Of a stretch of 64,000 nt of DNA, positions 1-8,095 are shown piece by piece. Where the stretch lies: assembly GCF_041206865.1 (NCBI RefSeq), contig NZ_JBGEDP010000001.1:2232001-2296000 (forward strand), given 5' to 3'. Source of the stretch: Mycobacterium sp. HUMS_12744610 (GTDB lineage Bacteria > Actinomycetota > Actinomycetes > Mycobacteriales > Mycobacteriaceae). The position numbers and the translations under genes are program-made. How positions within the stretch are numbered: the stretch's first letter is position 1; each line of letters starts with the position of its first letter. The notes under the pieces are model-generated. The model saw nothing but the letters and a program-made list of their open reading frames with translations, ran no database searches and was not told the origin of the DNA.

Positions 1-698
1 TTCGTAGCGCCGAGTTCCTTAGCCAGATCGAGGCGCCCGGAGCTCAGGTCGACAGCGATGACGGTGGAACAACCAACCGCCACGCCGGCCATCACGGCGC
101 TCAACCCGACGGGACCGACGCCGAAAATCGCGATGCTACTGCCCGCCGGCGGCTGCAGGCTGTTGAGTACAGCGCCGGCCCCGGTCTGAATGCCGCAGCC
201 AAGCGGCCCCAGAATCTCGAGCGGCACGTCCGGGTCCACCTTCACCACATTGGCCTCGGTTGCGATCGCGTATGTGGCAAAAGAGGATTGACCGAAGAAC
301 ATTCCGTGCACATCGCCGGATTCACGGTGCAAAGGAGTGCTGCCGTCGAGTCGGCTGCCTGCGAAGTTGTGGGCAAAGAACTGGTCGCAGTACGCGGGTC
401 GCCCCAGCGCACATGTGCGGCAATCTCCGCAGGAATTGAACGTCAGCACGACGTGGTCTCCCGGTTCGACGTAGGCGACACCCTCGCCCACCGCTTCGAC
501 GACTCCCGCGCCCTCGTGGCCGAGGACAGCCGGCAGTGGCACCGGGTACCACTGGTCACGCACGATGAGGTCGGTGTGGCACACACCCGAACTGACCATC
601 CGAACTAAAATCTCACCGGCGCGCGGGTCATCCAGCCTGAGGGCGCTGATCGAAAATTGGGCCCCCTTGGTCTCGGTGACGGCTGCAGAGATGATCAC
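1..698 (-). CDS. Zinc-dependent alcohol dehydrogenase (MDR family), C-terminus outside window
   Basis: Open on the minus strand from a GTG at 698 to the window edge, so about 232 N-terminal residues are visible. An AAGGAG ribosome site lies about 7 nt upstream of the GTG. Visible in order: the catalytic-zinc region (SSGVCHTD), the GHEGAG motif, a structural-zinc cysteine cluster (SCGDCRTC), then the start of the Rossmann NAD domain ([13 protein letters not shown]). This pattern fits NAD-dependent class III/aryl-alcohol-type dehydrogenases, which oxidise alcohols to aldehydes in the cytoplasm. It follows the regulator ending at 779 on the same strand with an 80-nt gap, so that regulator probably controls it. 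Family assignment is firm; the exact substrate cannot be told. Confidence 0.9.
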   Translation of the reverse strand, partial: MIISAAVTETKGAQFSISALRLDDPRAGEILVRMVSSGVCHTDLIVRDQWYPVPLPAVLGHEGAGVVEAVGEGVAYVEPGDHVVLTFNSCGDCRTCALGRPAYCDQFFAHNFAGSRLDGSTPLHRESGDVHGMFFGQSSFATYAIATEANVVKVDPDVPLEILGPLGCGIQTGAGAVLNSLQPPAGSSIAIFGVGPVGLSAVMAGVAVGCSTVIAVDLSSGRLDLAKELGAT

Positions 699-778
699 GT
701 TCGGCTCCTTCGCTTGCGTTGTAGGTCACCGTATAAGCGGATGCGCCTGGCTGAGTGTCCAAAATGCGGACAGTGGTG

Positions 779-2443
779 TCACAGCGTGATCCGCAGCGAT
801 CGCAGCCTGCTGTACAAGGTCGTGCGACTGATTCCCAGTTCCTGGGCTGCACGCAGCTTATTGCCGCCCGAAGCGCGCAAAGCAGATACGATCGCGTCGA
901 ATTCGGCGCGCTCCAGCGCAGTTAAGGACCGGCCCTGACTGTGGTGGTAGCGATCGGGGAGATCGCTCAAGGTGATATCGCCAGCCGACCGACGCTCGGT
1001 CGCGAACCTGACGACCGAATGAAGCTCGCGGAGATTTCCCGGCCACGGCTGCACGCTCAGCGCAGCCAGCGCCGCTGGCGAAAAACGAACCTGCTCAACA
1101 ACTCCGAGCTGGTCGAGCATGGTCCGCACCAGCTTCGGTATCTCCGCGGCCCGCTCGGCAAGGTTTGGCAACTTGATGTGGCTGGTACAGGCAGCCGCCA
1201 GGACGGCGGCTTGTCCCGTGAGCGAGTCCAGCGGAGCACCGGTCAAAATTGCTGGTGCACGAGCAGAATCGAGCAATGATTGCAGTCGCACACCGTCGAG
1301 TTCCGTCAGCAGATGAATGTTCTCCACCAGCAGCACAGCTTCCGGAGTTGACTTCAGGTCCTCTTCAAGAGCAGACCATTCCACGTCACCGATGTCGCTC
1401 CCGACACCGGTCAACTCTACGATCGACGAACCGCCAGCAACGGCATGCGCCGTGGTAGTGCGACCCGTTCCGGGCGCGCCGCCGACATACACCTGCTGGC
1501 GGGCCACAATACGTACCGGCATCGGCTGTGCCGAACCCGCCGAACGACGTTCATATTTGCTTCCATCCAAATGGAATTCGACGATCACGGCATCCAGCCC
1601 AGGTTCCACCACGCGTAACCGTGCGCGAGCGACCTGACCCGACGCAAGCTCGATCGTCTCCGTTCTTTCGATGAGCCGCCGGCCGCGCCGGCCGATCATC
1701 TCTGCGGCGAGCTGAGTAAGGTGCGGGTGGTCCGTCGGTGACAGCAGTTCGGTCGCCTGCGGGCTCGCCAGGACGATACCCGCCGCGAGGCCCAACACCG
1801 GTCGGTTGTGGCCGCTAGTAGCGACCTGGAACTCGGCAAGTAGCCGCCTCTCGGTGCGCCGCCCGATTTCGAGAAGGTTGGCTTCAACATCTTGCACAGC
1901 CTGTACCACAAGGGGTTTGAGTAGCGGCGACGAGTTCGCCGACAAACAAGTGATATCCAAGACGCCCTCGAGCCGGCGAGTCACCGGGTGGATGATCGGG
2001 TGGCCGTAGCAGCTGAATGCTTTGAACGGCTCGAGGTAGTGCTCGTCTCCGTGAACGACGACACCGCGCCGAAGCTCGTGAGCCGTCGAGATCGCGTTGG
2101 TACCGGTCGTCTCTTCAAGAAAAACGCCTCCGGCGATGCTGCCGACAGTCGCAAGTTGCCCCCGCAAGGCCGATGATCCGATCGGATCTTCCATCAAGCG
2201 CGACTCGCGATCGGCGAGCATTACACAGTACGGCGCAGCCGATAAATGATCGGCCAGTCTCGCCAACACCGGAGATGCAGCGGTCAGAAGCCGAGTGCGC
2301 CGTCGAGCAGCGTCAGGCTCGAACCGCATGTTGGGCGTTTCGGGATCCAACCCGCTGACTTCAGACCGGCGCCACGACAGAGCAATCTCTGGCCGCAACC
2401 CTCTCTTCGCTGTGTCAGTTGCCGCGCTGGTGTGGGTGTCCAT
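779..2443 (-). CDS. AcoR/EBP-like transcriptional regulator (GAF, degenerate AAA+, Fis-type HTH)
   Basis: 554 aa. The N-terminal half resembles the GAF-type sensor of AcoR/acetoin regulators (FLEETTGTNA near residue 110, SCYGHPIIHP near 145). The centre is a shortened AAA+ domain with a Walker A-like GAPGTGRT and a Walker B-like AVLLVENIHLL. The C-terminus has the WPGNLRELHSVV segment and a Fis-type helix-turn-helix (NKLRAAQELGISRTTLYSRL). The GAFTGA loop used to contact sigma-54 is not present, and mycobacteria are not known to have sigma-54. Related mycobacterial regulators control alcohol, ketone or alkane oxidation genes, so the dehydrogenase just downstream is the likely target. Ligand unknown. 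Confidence 0.85.
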   Translation of the reverse strand: MDTHTSAATDTAKRGLRPEIALSWRRSEVSGLDPETPNMRFEPDAARRRTRLLTAASPVLARLADHLSAAPYCVMLADRESRLMEDPIGSSALRGQLATVGSIAGGVFLEETTGTNAISTAHELRRGVVVHGDEHYLEPFKAFSCYGHPIIHPVTRRLEGVLDITCLSANSSPLLKPLVVQAVQDVEANLLEIGRRTERRLLAEFQVATSGHNRPVLGLAAGIVLASPQATELLSPTDHPHLTQLAAEMIGRRGRRLIERTETIELASGQVARARLRVVEPGLDAVIVEFHLDGSKYERRSAGSAQPMPVRIVARQQVYVGGAPGTGRTTTAHAVAGGSSIVELTGVGSDIGDVEWSALEEDLKSTPEAVLLVENIHLLTELDGVRLQSLLDSARAPAILTGAPLDSLTGQAAVLAAACTSHIKLPNLAERAAEIPKLVRTMLDQLGVVEQVRFSPAALAALSVQPWPGNLRELHSVVRFATERRSAGDITLSDLPDRYHHSQGRSLTALERAEFDAIVSALRASGGNKLRAAQELGISRTTLYSRLRSLRITL

Positions 2444-2743
2444 ACCGTCTCCTTGCCAGAGAAATTGCTGTGTCCGCGGCCGCTTCTCGAACGTGCAACG
2501 TCGCTGGAGCAGGTGTGGGCACCTGCGGTTGCGTTACTCGGAAACATTGGGTCGCCAACTGATGCTGTCTTCGACGCGGCCAAACCCGCATGGCGGCACT
2601 AGGTTCGAGAGCCGCCGGTCAAGTTGCACAAATGTCGACATCGTGCTGCGACGCACACCCCGGCATGTTGGCCCTCCTCCCGCCTTCCGCGACCGCTGTG
2701 CGTCAGGTCACGGTATTACCGCAACGGAACGTGTCAAGGTCGG
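2444..2743. other. Intergenic region between regulator and IS3-family element
   Basis: About 300 bp with no credible gene. It must hold the promoter of the regulator starting at 2443. A short palindrome, TGTCGACA, lies near 2633, just after TTGCACAAA; it could be an operator, but nothing else supports this. The IS terminus begins at about 2744. Confidence 0.4.
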
Positions 2744-2755
2744 TGAGACAGTTTC

Positions 2756-3766
2756 TTACGCGGATTTGATGAGTGCTTCCGGGGTTGGTTGGTTGATCCA
2801 GGCGACGGTGGGCAGCTTCGGTGGAGCGGGCCGCCGGTGCCGGAATCTAGCGGGGTTAGCGGCGTAGGCCGCATCCAGCGTGGCGGCACGTTGGGCCTGG
2901 ATCTCGTTTGCGGTGCCGTAGTGCACCGATGCAACGGTGTGTAGGCCCACGCCGCTGTGGCGATGCTCATGGTTGTAGTAATCGAAGAATGTCGTGCAGA
3001 AGGCGCGGGCATCTTCGATCGAGCCGAACCGGCCCGGGAACGCCGGGCAGTACTTGAGGGTCTTGAAATTAGCCTCCGAGTAGGGATTGTCGTTGGACAC
3101 GTGCGGGCGGCTGTGGCTGCGGTCCACCCCCAGGTCGATCAGCAACTGGGCGACCGGCTTGGAGGTCATCGAGGTGCCGCGATCAGCGTGCAAGGCCAAC
3201 TGGCCGCGGGCGATGCCGTGACGGGCCATGGTGTCGGCGATAAATGCTTTGGCCAACTCACCGTCCTCAACTTCTGCGATGATCCAGCCGACGACGTAGC
3301 GCGAGAAGATGTCGATAATCACATAGAGTTGATAGAAGATACCCCGTTGTGGCCCTTGCAATTTCGTTATATCCCAGGACCAGACCCGGTTTGGTGCGTT
3401 AGCGATCAGCTCGGGTTTCTTGCGCGCCGGATGGGTGCGCTGGCGACGCCGCTCGCGGTTCTCCCCGGCAATGGCCAGTAGCCGGTACATGGTGCGAATC
3501 GAGCACAGGTAGACACCATCATCAAGCAGTCGCGCCCACACCTGCGCCGGCGCCAGATCGCAGTACTGCTCTGAGCGCAGCACCGTCAGAATCTGCTGGC
3601 GTTCGGCCTCGGTGAGCTTATTCAGTGGCTCGGGCCGCACCCGCCGTGCCGGCCGTGGTGGTGGGTTGCGGTGGCGGTGGAGCGTGGCCCGCGATGCACC
3701 CAGCAATTCGCACGCCCGTTTGGTGCTGGTTGCGGCCTCCAGGTCGGGCAGGTGCTCGCCGATCAC
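2756..3766 (-). CDS. IS3-family transposase OrfB (DDE integrase core)
   Basis: 336 aa. After an N-terminal HTH_21-like region comes an rve integrase core whose DDE triad is visible: WSWDITKL (first Asp), LHADRGTSM (second Asp) and NDNPYSEANFKTLKY (Glu). It therefore looks catalytically intact. Its ATG (3766-3764) overlaps the TGA of orfA (3765-3763) in an ATGA arrangement, so it is in the -1 frame relative to orfA. It may be made by translational coupling, or as an OrfAB fusion by programmed frameshifting, as is known for the family. Confidence 0.92.
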   Translation of the reverse strand: MIGEHLPDLEAATSTKRACELLGASRATLHRHRNPPPRPARRVRPEPLNKLTEAERQQILTVLRSEQYCDLAPAQVWARLLDDGVYLCSIRTMYRLLAIAGENRERRRQRTHPARKKPELIANAPNRVWSWDITKLQGPQRGIFYQLYVIIDIFSRYVVGWIIAEVEDGELAKAFIADTMARHGIARGQLALHADRGTSMTSKPVAQLLIDLGVDRSHSRPHVSNDNPYSEANFKTLKYCPAFPGRFGSIEDARAFCTTFFDYYNHEHRHSGVGLHTVASVHYGTANEIQAQRAATLDAAYAANPARFRHRRPAPPKLPTVAWINQPTPEALIKSA

Positions 3767-4197
3767 GGCTTGGACTTCGGCTCGAAATCCGCGCTCTCGG
3801 AGAGCATCTCCAAGAGCGCGTGTGCTTTTCCCGTGATCTCCAGCGCTAGCTTGGTCCGATCCAGCTCAGCCTGCAGTTGCGTGGTGCGCCGCCGCAGCTT
3901 GTCCAACTCGACCTGCTCAGCGCTGCGCTTCGGCTTGCCCTTCGCCGACAAACCCTCCCGAGCGCCGGCATCACGGGCCTTTCGCCATTCGGCGATATGC
4001 GAGCTGTACAGGCCTTCACGGCGCAGCAACGCACCACGCTCCGACGAGCCCACCGACAGCGCGTCGTACTCGTCGAGGATGCGGGCCTTGTACTCGGCGG
4101 TGAACGTGCGCCGCCGCGCCCGAGCACCTGGATCGGGCACGTTGTCCACTTGGTCATTATCACTGCACCCCTCCAGGGATGCGATCGTCATAGTCAC
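3763..4197 (-). CDS. IS3-family transposase OrfA (HTH_Tnp_1)
   Basis: 144 aa. Contains the classic orfA helix-turn-helix (RRRTFTAEYKARILDEYDAL, then LLRREGLYSSHIAEWRKARD), followed by a leucine-rich heptad region near residues 95-125 (VELDKLRRRTTQLQAELDR) expected to mediate OrfA/OrfAB oligomerisation. Located directly upstream of and overlapping orfB by 4 nt. It binds the terminal inverted repeats of the element. Confidence 0.9.
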   Translation of the reverse strand: MTMTIASLEGCSDNDQVDNVPDPGARARRRTFTAEYKARILDEYDALSVGSSERGALLRREGLYSSHIAEWRKARDAGAREGLSAKGKPKRSAEQVELDKLRRRTTQLQAELDRTKLALEITGKAHALLEMLSESADFEPKSKP

Positions 4198-4332
4198 GGA
4201 AAATGGTGATCCTGTCTCGCCCTGTAGCGATGATTGGCTACTGCTGCTGTCTCACTTAACCCTGTCACACAGGGCAATTGAGTCTTTACCAATACTAATT
4301 ACGAACGCGATTGATATTGCTCCACTGATTAA

Positions 4333-5967
4333 CCTCAGAATTTCACGGTGGCCCGGGTTCTGCTGTGGCGGTCTGCGGGGCGGCAGCTTTGTCGAGGTTT
4401 TGAGGCTGGGGGTAGGCGGCGGCGCCGCGTGTCGTGCGGTGACGCCGGGTCCTTTATCCCGGGGGTGGTTACTCCTTTCTTGGGGTCGAGAGGGCATAGG
4501 GGCCTGTGGGTCAGGGTATGGCGCGGACCCTGTTGAGGGCGTCGGCGAATTCTTGTGCCCAGGGCCAGGTTTGGGGGATCCGCAGGATCAGGTAGCGGGA
4601 TCGTTTGATCAGCCGGGCCGCGGCGTGCAGCAGCCGGTAGCGCAGGGTGGCGGGTTCGGCTTTGGCCAGTGGGCCGTCCAGGAGTAGCAGTCGCATCCAG
4701 CACAGCAGGTCGATGGCGATCGCGACGGCGGTGACCCAAGCGGTGTTGATGGCGAACGAGTGTGAGGGCCAGCGGGCCAGGCCGGTGTCTTTGCCGGTGC
4801 GGATGAAGCCCTCCACCCGGGCGTGGACGCGGTGGCGGGCTTCCAGTCGCTGGGGTTGTCCACCGGCAGTCGAGGTGGCGAGGACCTGGTAGCGGTAGCC
4901 GGCCAGCTGCTCGAACAATGACAACTGGGTGCCGTGTTCGATTTCTTCGCGCCGCACCAGGATGCGCATGCCGGCCGGCCAGCCGACCAGCCGATCCCCT
5001 CCGGTGCTGTGGCGCAGCAGCCCGGTCAACTCGGCGACCTGGGCGTCGTCACGGGCCGCTCCGGTGGCATCCAGTGCGGCTTGCCATCCCGCATCGGGCA
5101 TCTGGCCGATCGCGACCCGGACCCGCTCATCGAGGTCGAATCCGACCGAGTAGCCCACTGACATCCCCGGCCGGGCATTGAGTTTCTCCAGGTGTTCGAC
5201 GACGGCGTGGCTTGAACCCGCGCCGTCGATGGTGACCAGCAACTTGCGGCGCCACTTGGCCGGGATCGCCGCGATCGCGGCGTCGATGATCGCGATATGA
5301 TCGGCCGCGGTGTTCGAGCCGGCGTTGCCTGCACGGGCGATCACCGCCAGCAGTTCGCCGGTGTTGTCACACCACGCCAACAGCGGGTGGAAGCCAAACC
5401 CGCCTTTGAAATTGCCTGCGGCGTGCTGCTTATCGCTGTGCGACTGAATCAGCGACGCGTCGATGCGGATCACGATCGTGTCCCCGAGGTCCCCATAGCA
5501 GGTCTGCGAAGCCGGGATCGCACCGTGGCGGGCCTCGATCGCCTCCCACACCCGAGAGCGGACCTTGTTGCGCACGGCCGTGACCTCGGTGATGCTCTGC
5601 TCGTCGATCTCGCCCAGGGACCGCCACATCGTCGGAACCGACGCCACCGCCTGAAACAACCGGTGCTGATCGCGCAGCACCGCGGTGCCGGCCAGGTTCT
5701 GCGCGCCGCCGGCGATCGATACCGCCACATCGCGCAACACCGCGCCTCGGTCGTGGGTGACTTCTGGGCGCGACAGCACCGACGACAAACCGCTGGTCAA
5801 ACCCAGATTGTCGGCCAGCAACCGGGGTATCACGTTACCGGCGTGCCCGACCACGTCGTCGCCACGGACCTCAACTCGGACATTCTTCGACCAATCCGTA
5901 GTAGCCTGCATCTGACAGGTGCACTCCCATCCTGGATAACCGAGCCTCGAATACTCCGATTATCCTT
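4333..5967 (-). mobile_element. IS1380-family insertion sequence, copy A (intact)
   Basis: Boundaries were set by comparing the three copies in this window. Copies A and C share sequence up to CCTCAGAATTTCACGG (starting at 4333), and copies A and B share sequence up to ...GATTATCCTT (ending at 5967); beyond those points the flanks differ. It carries one full-length transposase (4511-5911) plus about 178 bp beyond its stop. I see no convincing terminal inverted repeat or target duplication at these boundaries, so the right end is uncertain and could lie a little further out. Confidence 0.75.
4511..5911 (-). CDS. IS1380-family transposase (copy A, full length)
   Basis: 466 aa, DDE_Tnp_1/IS1380 type. 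Conserved acidic positions are visible in IRIDASLIQSHSDK (near residue 152) and LLVTIDGAGSSH (near 230), with a QLSLFEQLAGYRYQ segment near 330 and a basic C-terminus. It is the only undamaged copy of three in the window; copies B (about 53.2-54.6 kb) and C (about 56.1-57.6 kb) carry deletions and frameshifts. If transposition still occurs here, this copy would have to supply the enzyme. Confidence 0.92.
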   Translation of the reverse strand: MQATTDWSKNVRVEVRGDDVVGHAGNVIPRLLADNLGLTSGLSSVLSRPEVTHDRGAVLRDVAVSIAGGAQNLAGTAVLRDQHRLFQAVASVPTMWRSLGEIDEQSITEVTAVRNKVRSRVWEAIEARHGAIPASQTCYGDLGDTIVIRIDASLIQSHSDKQHAAGNFKGGFGFHPLLAWCDNTGELLAVIARAGNAGSNTAADHIAIIDAAIAAIPAKWRRKLLVTIDGAGSSHAVVEHLEKLNARPGMSVGYSVGFDLDERVRVAIGQMPDAGWQAALDATGAARDDAQVAELTGLLRHSTGGDRLVGWPAGMRILVRREEIEHGTQLSLFEQLAGYRYQVLATSTAGGQPQRLEARHRVHARVEGFIRTGKDTGLARWPSHSFAINTAWVTAVAIAIDLLCWMRLLLLDGPLAKAEPATLRYRLLHAAARLIKRSRYLILRIPQTWPWAQEFADALNRVRAIP

Positions 5968-6269
5968 GCGGCAGTGCACCTTTCACGTTAACGACACCCC
6001 TGAGCTCCACATTCGATGAAAAATCCAGGTTAATACCCCTCAGGTAGGGGCCAGGGTCCCGGAATGGTCGCGTTTCATGAGGTCAGCACGAGTTCGAGGG
6101 CGTGATCTGGGGTGTCCAGGGAAGCGCTGATCAACGGGCCGTTGTGAGCGGTTGGACTTCGGGTCTTCCTCGTAGGGGTTGTGGTGGGACGTCGCAGTGG
6201 CTCTGGCTGGCCCCGGGCCTCGGTTCGAAGGCTTGCGGGGCCGGTTTTGGGCAGGCTGACGCTTGGCCG

Positions 6270-6398
6270 TCACCCCATCAGGGCGACGGCGCGGGCCCGC
6301 ATCAGCCAGTTCGCCGAGGCGAACAGCATGTGCAGGTGGTTGAGGTTCTTCGCTCTTCCTCGGTGGCGGGTCTTGGCGAACCCGAAGTCGCGCTTGAC
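6270..6398 (-). pseudogene. C-terminal remnant of an IS5-like transposase
   Basis: Only the last ~42 codons survive on the minus strand, reading VKRDFGFAKTRHRGRAKNLN and continuing to a TGA at 6272-6270. The pattern VKR..G..K.R.RG..KN followed by LHMLFASANWLM is the typical C-terminal end of IS5-group DDE transposases. The catalytic domain is absent and no ends can be seen, so this is a dead fragment. Confidence 0.55.
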
Positions 6399-6429
6399 GA
6401 TTGAGGACGGAGACCGGGCCGCGGGCCGG

Positions 6430-6562
6430 GGTCGGGTCGCGGTTCGAGGTGGACCGCGGTGCGCAACTGGCTGACCGTGGCATGACGCTCCAACCCCGCG
6501 TAGTGCTCATCGGGGCCTGCCCTGGCGCGCGCGGCGATCACCCCGACCTGATCCAGCGACAA
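6430..6562 (-). pseudogene. Fragment of a DUF222/13E12-repeat HNH endonuclease family gene
   Basis: In one minus-strand frame the sequence reads [20 protein letters not shown] and then [18 protein letters not shown]. This matches the central DUF222 region of the mycobacterial 13E12-type HNH proteins. Neither the N-terminal part nor the HNH nuclease motif is present. It abuts the IS5-like remnant and the methyltransferase pseudogene, all in a 700-bp stretch of debris. Confidence 0.6.
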
Positions 6563-6566
6563 CCGG

Positions 6567-6967
6567 CCCTCCCGCAGGCCCTGTGGGCTACCTGCCGCCG
6601 GAAGCCCAGGACCGACTGCTGGACACCGTCACCGAACTCAGCGCGCCCGGCAGCCGGCTCGCCACCGAGAGCACCTCCAACCCGCAGCCTGGCCGCAGAC
6701 AAGATGGAAGACAAGATGAAAGAACACATGCGCCGCATCTCCGAACGCTGGGGCGCCCACGGTTTCGATCCCGACATGGCCGCCCTCGTCCACTTCGGTG
6801 AACGCAACGAAGCCGCCCCGTACCTGAGCGAACGCGGCTGGGCACTCAACGGTGCCAGCATCCGAGAGCCGTTCGCGGCCAACGGGTTTGCTCCCATAGC
6901 GGACGACGACGTCGGCCTGGTCGACGCGCTGTTCGTCAGCGGGACCCTCGAGAGGGCCACGACGTGA
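6567..6967 (+). pseudogene. Broken SAM-dependent methyltransferase (TIGR00027/LCMT-like family)
   Basis: Two pieces in different frames. The first (about 6570-6690) reads [20 protein letters not shown], the hallmark mid-region of the large mycobacterial family of putative SAM-dependent methyltransferases. The second (about 6700-6967) reads [20 protein letters not shown] and continues through YLSERGWALNGASIREPFAA to a normal C-terminus. The SAM-binding N-terminal half is missing and a frameshift lies between the pieces near 6690-6710. Clearly non-functional. Confidence 0.75.
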
Positions 6968-6971
6968 GCCG

Positions 6972-8066
6972 TCAGTTCAGGGCGGCCAGCGCCGTCGCCG
7001 GGTCGTAACCGGTGAACCCGTCGAGGGCGCCGTTGCGCAGGCGGTTCACCCAGCCCGGGTCGGCGAGCAGCGCGCGCCCGATGGCCACGATGTCGAACTC
7101 ACCGGCGTCGAACTGCTCGACCAGGCGGTCGACCGGTGCGGGCTGGATCACCTGGCCCCGCTTCTCGCTGCGGAACTGCGTTTCCAGGCCGACGGAACCG
7201 ACGGCGATGACGGGCAGCCCGGTGACCTTCTTGGCCCACCCGGCGAGGCTCAACTCGCCGTCGTAGCCGGGGAACGCGGGCACGTAGTGCCTGCGCGTGG
7301 AGGGGTGGAGCATGTCCACCCCGGCCTCGACCAGCGGGGAGAGCAACTCCTGCAGCTGGGTGGGGTCGTCGGCGATCGAGGCCGTGTAGTCGGTGCCCTT
7401 CCACTGCGAGAAGCGGAAGATGATCGGATAGTCCGGGCCGACTGCCGCGCGGACCGCGGCGACGACCTCCGCGGGGAAGCGGGTGCGCGCCGGCAGCGAC
7501 CCACCGTACCCGTCGGTGCGCAGATTGGTTCGCTCCCAGAAGAATTCGTCCAGCAGGTAGCCGTGGGCACCGTGGATCTCGACGGCGTCGAAGCCGAGGT
7601 CCCGTGCGATGGCGGCGCTCTCGGCGTACAGGTGCGCGACCCGCGGCAGCTCGTCGGCCTCGAGCGCGCGGCCCTTGGGATTGCCGAGCCCGTCGACGCC
7701 CGACGGGCTGACCGGGACCACGCCGTCGGCGTCGTCGCGCTGGGCGCCCTGGTGCCACAGCTGGGCGGCGATCGTGGCGCCCTCGCCGTGGACGGCGTCG
7801 ACGACGCGCCGCCACCCGGCTAGGACGTCGTCGCCGGCGATCGTCGGGACGGCGTACGGGTAGCCCGCGGCCGGGTCGGGCAACCGGATTCCTTCGGTGA
7901 TAATCAGACCGACACCGCCGGCGGCGCGGCGCCGGTAGTACTCGGCGACGTCGGCGCCCGGGACCCCGCCCGGCGAGGCCTGCCGGGTCATCGGCGCCAT
8001 CGCGAACCGGTTCGGCACGGTCAGCGAGCGTACGGTCAACGGCTGAAAAAGCTCATGTTCTGCCAC
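6972..8066 (-). CDS. NADH:flavin oxidoreductase, old yellow enzyme family
   Basis: 364 aa from a GTG at 8066, chosen because GGAG lies 7 nt upstream and because homology begins at ELFQPLTVRSLTVPNRFAMA; longer starts overlap mmpL. A TIM barrel with FMN-binding features: PNRFAMAPMTR, QLWHQGAQ, and the catalytic-type EIHGAHGYLLDEFF (His-Gly-Ala-His substrate-binding pair), and the C-terminal phosphate-binding region DIVAIGRALLADP. Reduces activated alkenes or similar substrates with NAD(P)H; actual substrate unknown. It starts 29 nt after mmpL and is probably the last gene of an mmpS-mmpL-OYE operon. Confidence 0.88.
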   Translation of the reverse strand: MAEHELFQPLTVRSLTVPNRFAMAPMTRQASPGGVPGADVAEYYRRRAAGGVGLIITEGIRLPDPAAGYPYAVPTIAGDDVLAGWRRVVDAVHGEGATIAAQLWHQGAQRDDADGVVPVSPSGVDGLGNPKGRALEADELPRVAHLYAESAAIARDLGFDAVEIHGAHGYLLDEFFWERTNLRTDGYGGSLPARTRFPAEVVAAVRAAVGPDYPIIFRFSQWKGTDYTASIADDPTQLQELLSPLVEAGVDMLHPSTRRHYVPAFPGYDGELSLAGWAKKVTGLPVIAVGSVGLETQFRSEKRGQVIQPAPVDRLVEQFDAGEFDIVAIGRALLADPGWVNRLRNGALDGFTGYDPATALAALN

Positions 8067-8095
8067 GATCCGCTCCAACGCGTCTCTCGGCGCGG

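Larger units (their letters stand above)
2744..4254 (-). mobile_element. IS3-family insertion sequence
   Basis: An intact two-ORF element (orfA 3763-4197, orfB 2756-3766). Its ends carry short inverted repeats: TGAGACAG at 2744 and CTGTCTCA ending at 4254, with TGA...TCA termini as expected for IS3. No target duplication is evident in the flanks, so the original insertion may have been rearranged. Only 78 bp of A+T-rich sequence separate it from the IS1380-family element to its right; that spacer holds a small CCTGT-cac-ACAGG inverted repeat near 4261. Confidence 0.8.

Noticed and set aside
4255..5967. Target-site duplications around the IS3 and IS1380 elements
   Set aside because: The flanking bases do not match at either element, so no duplication is claimed.
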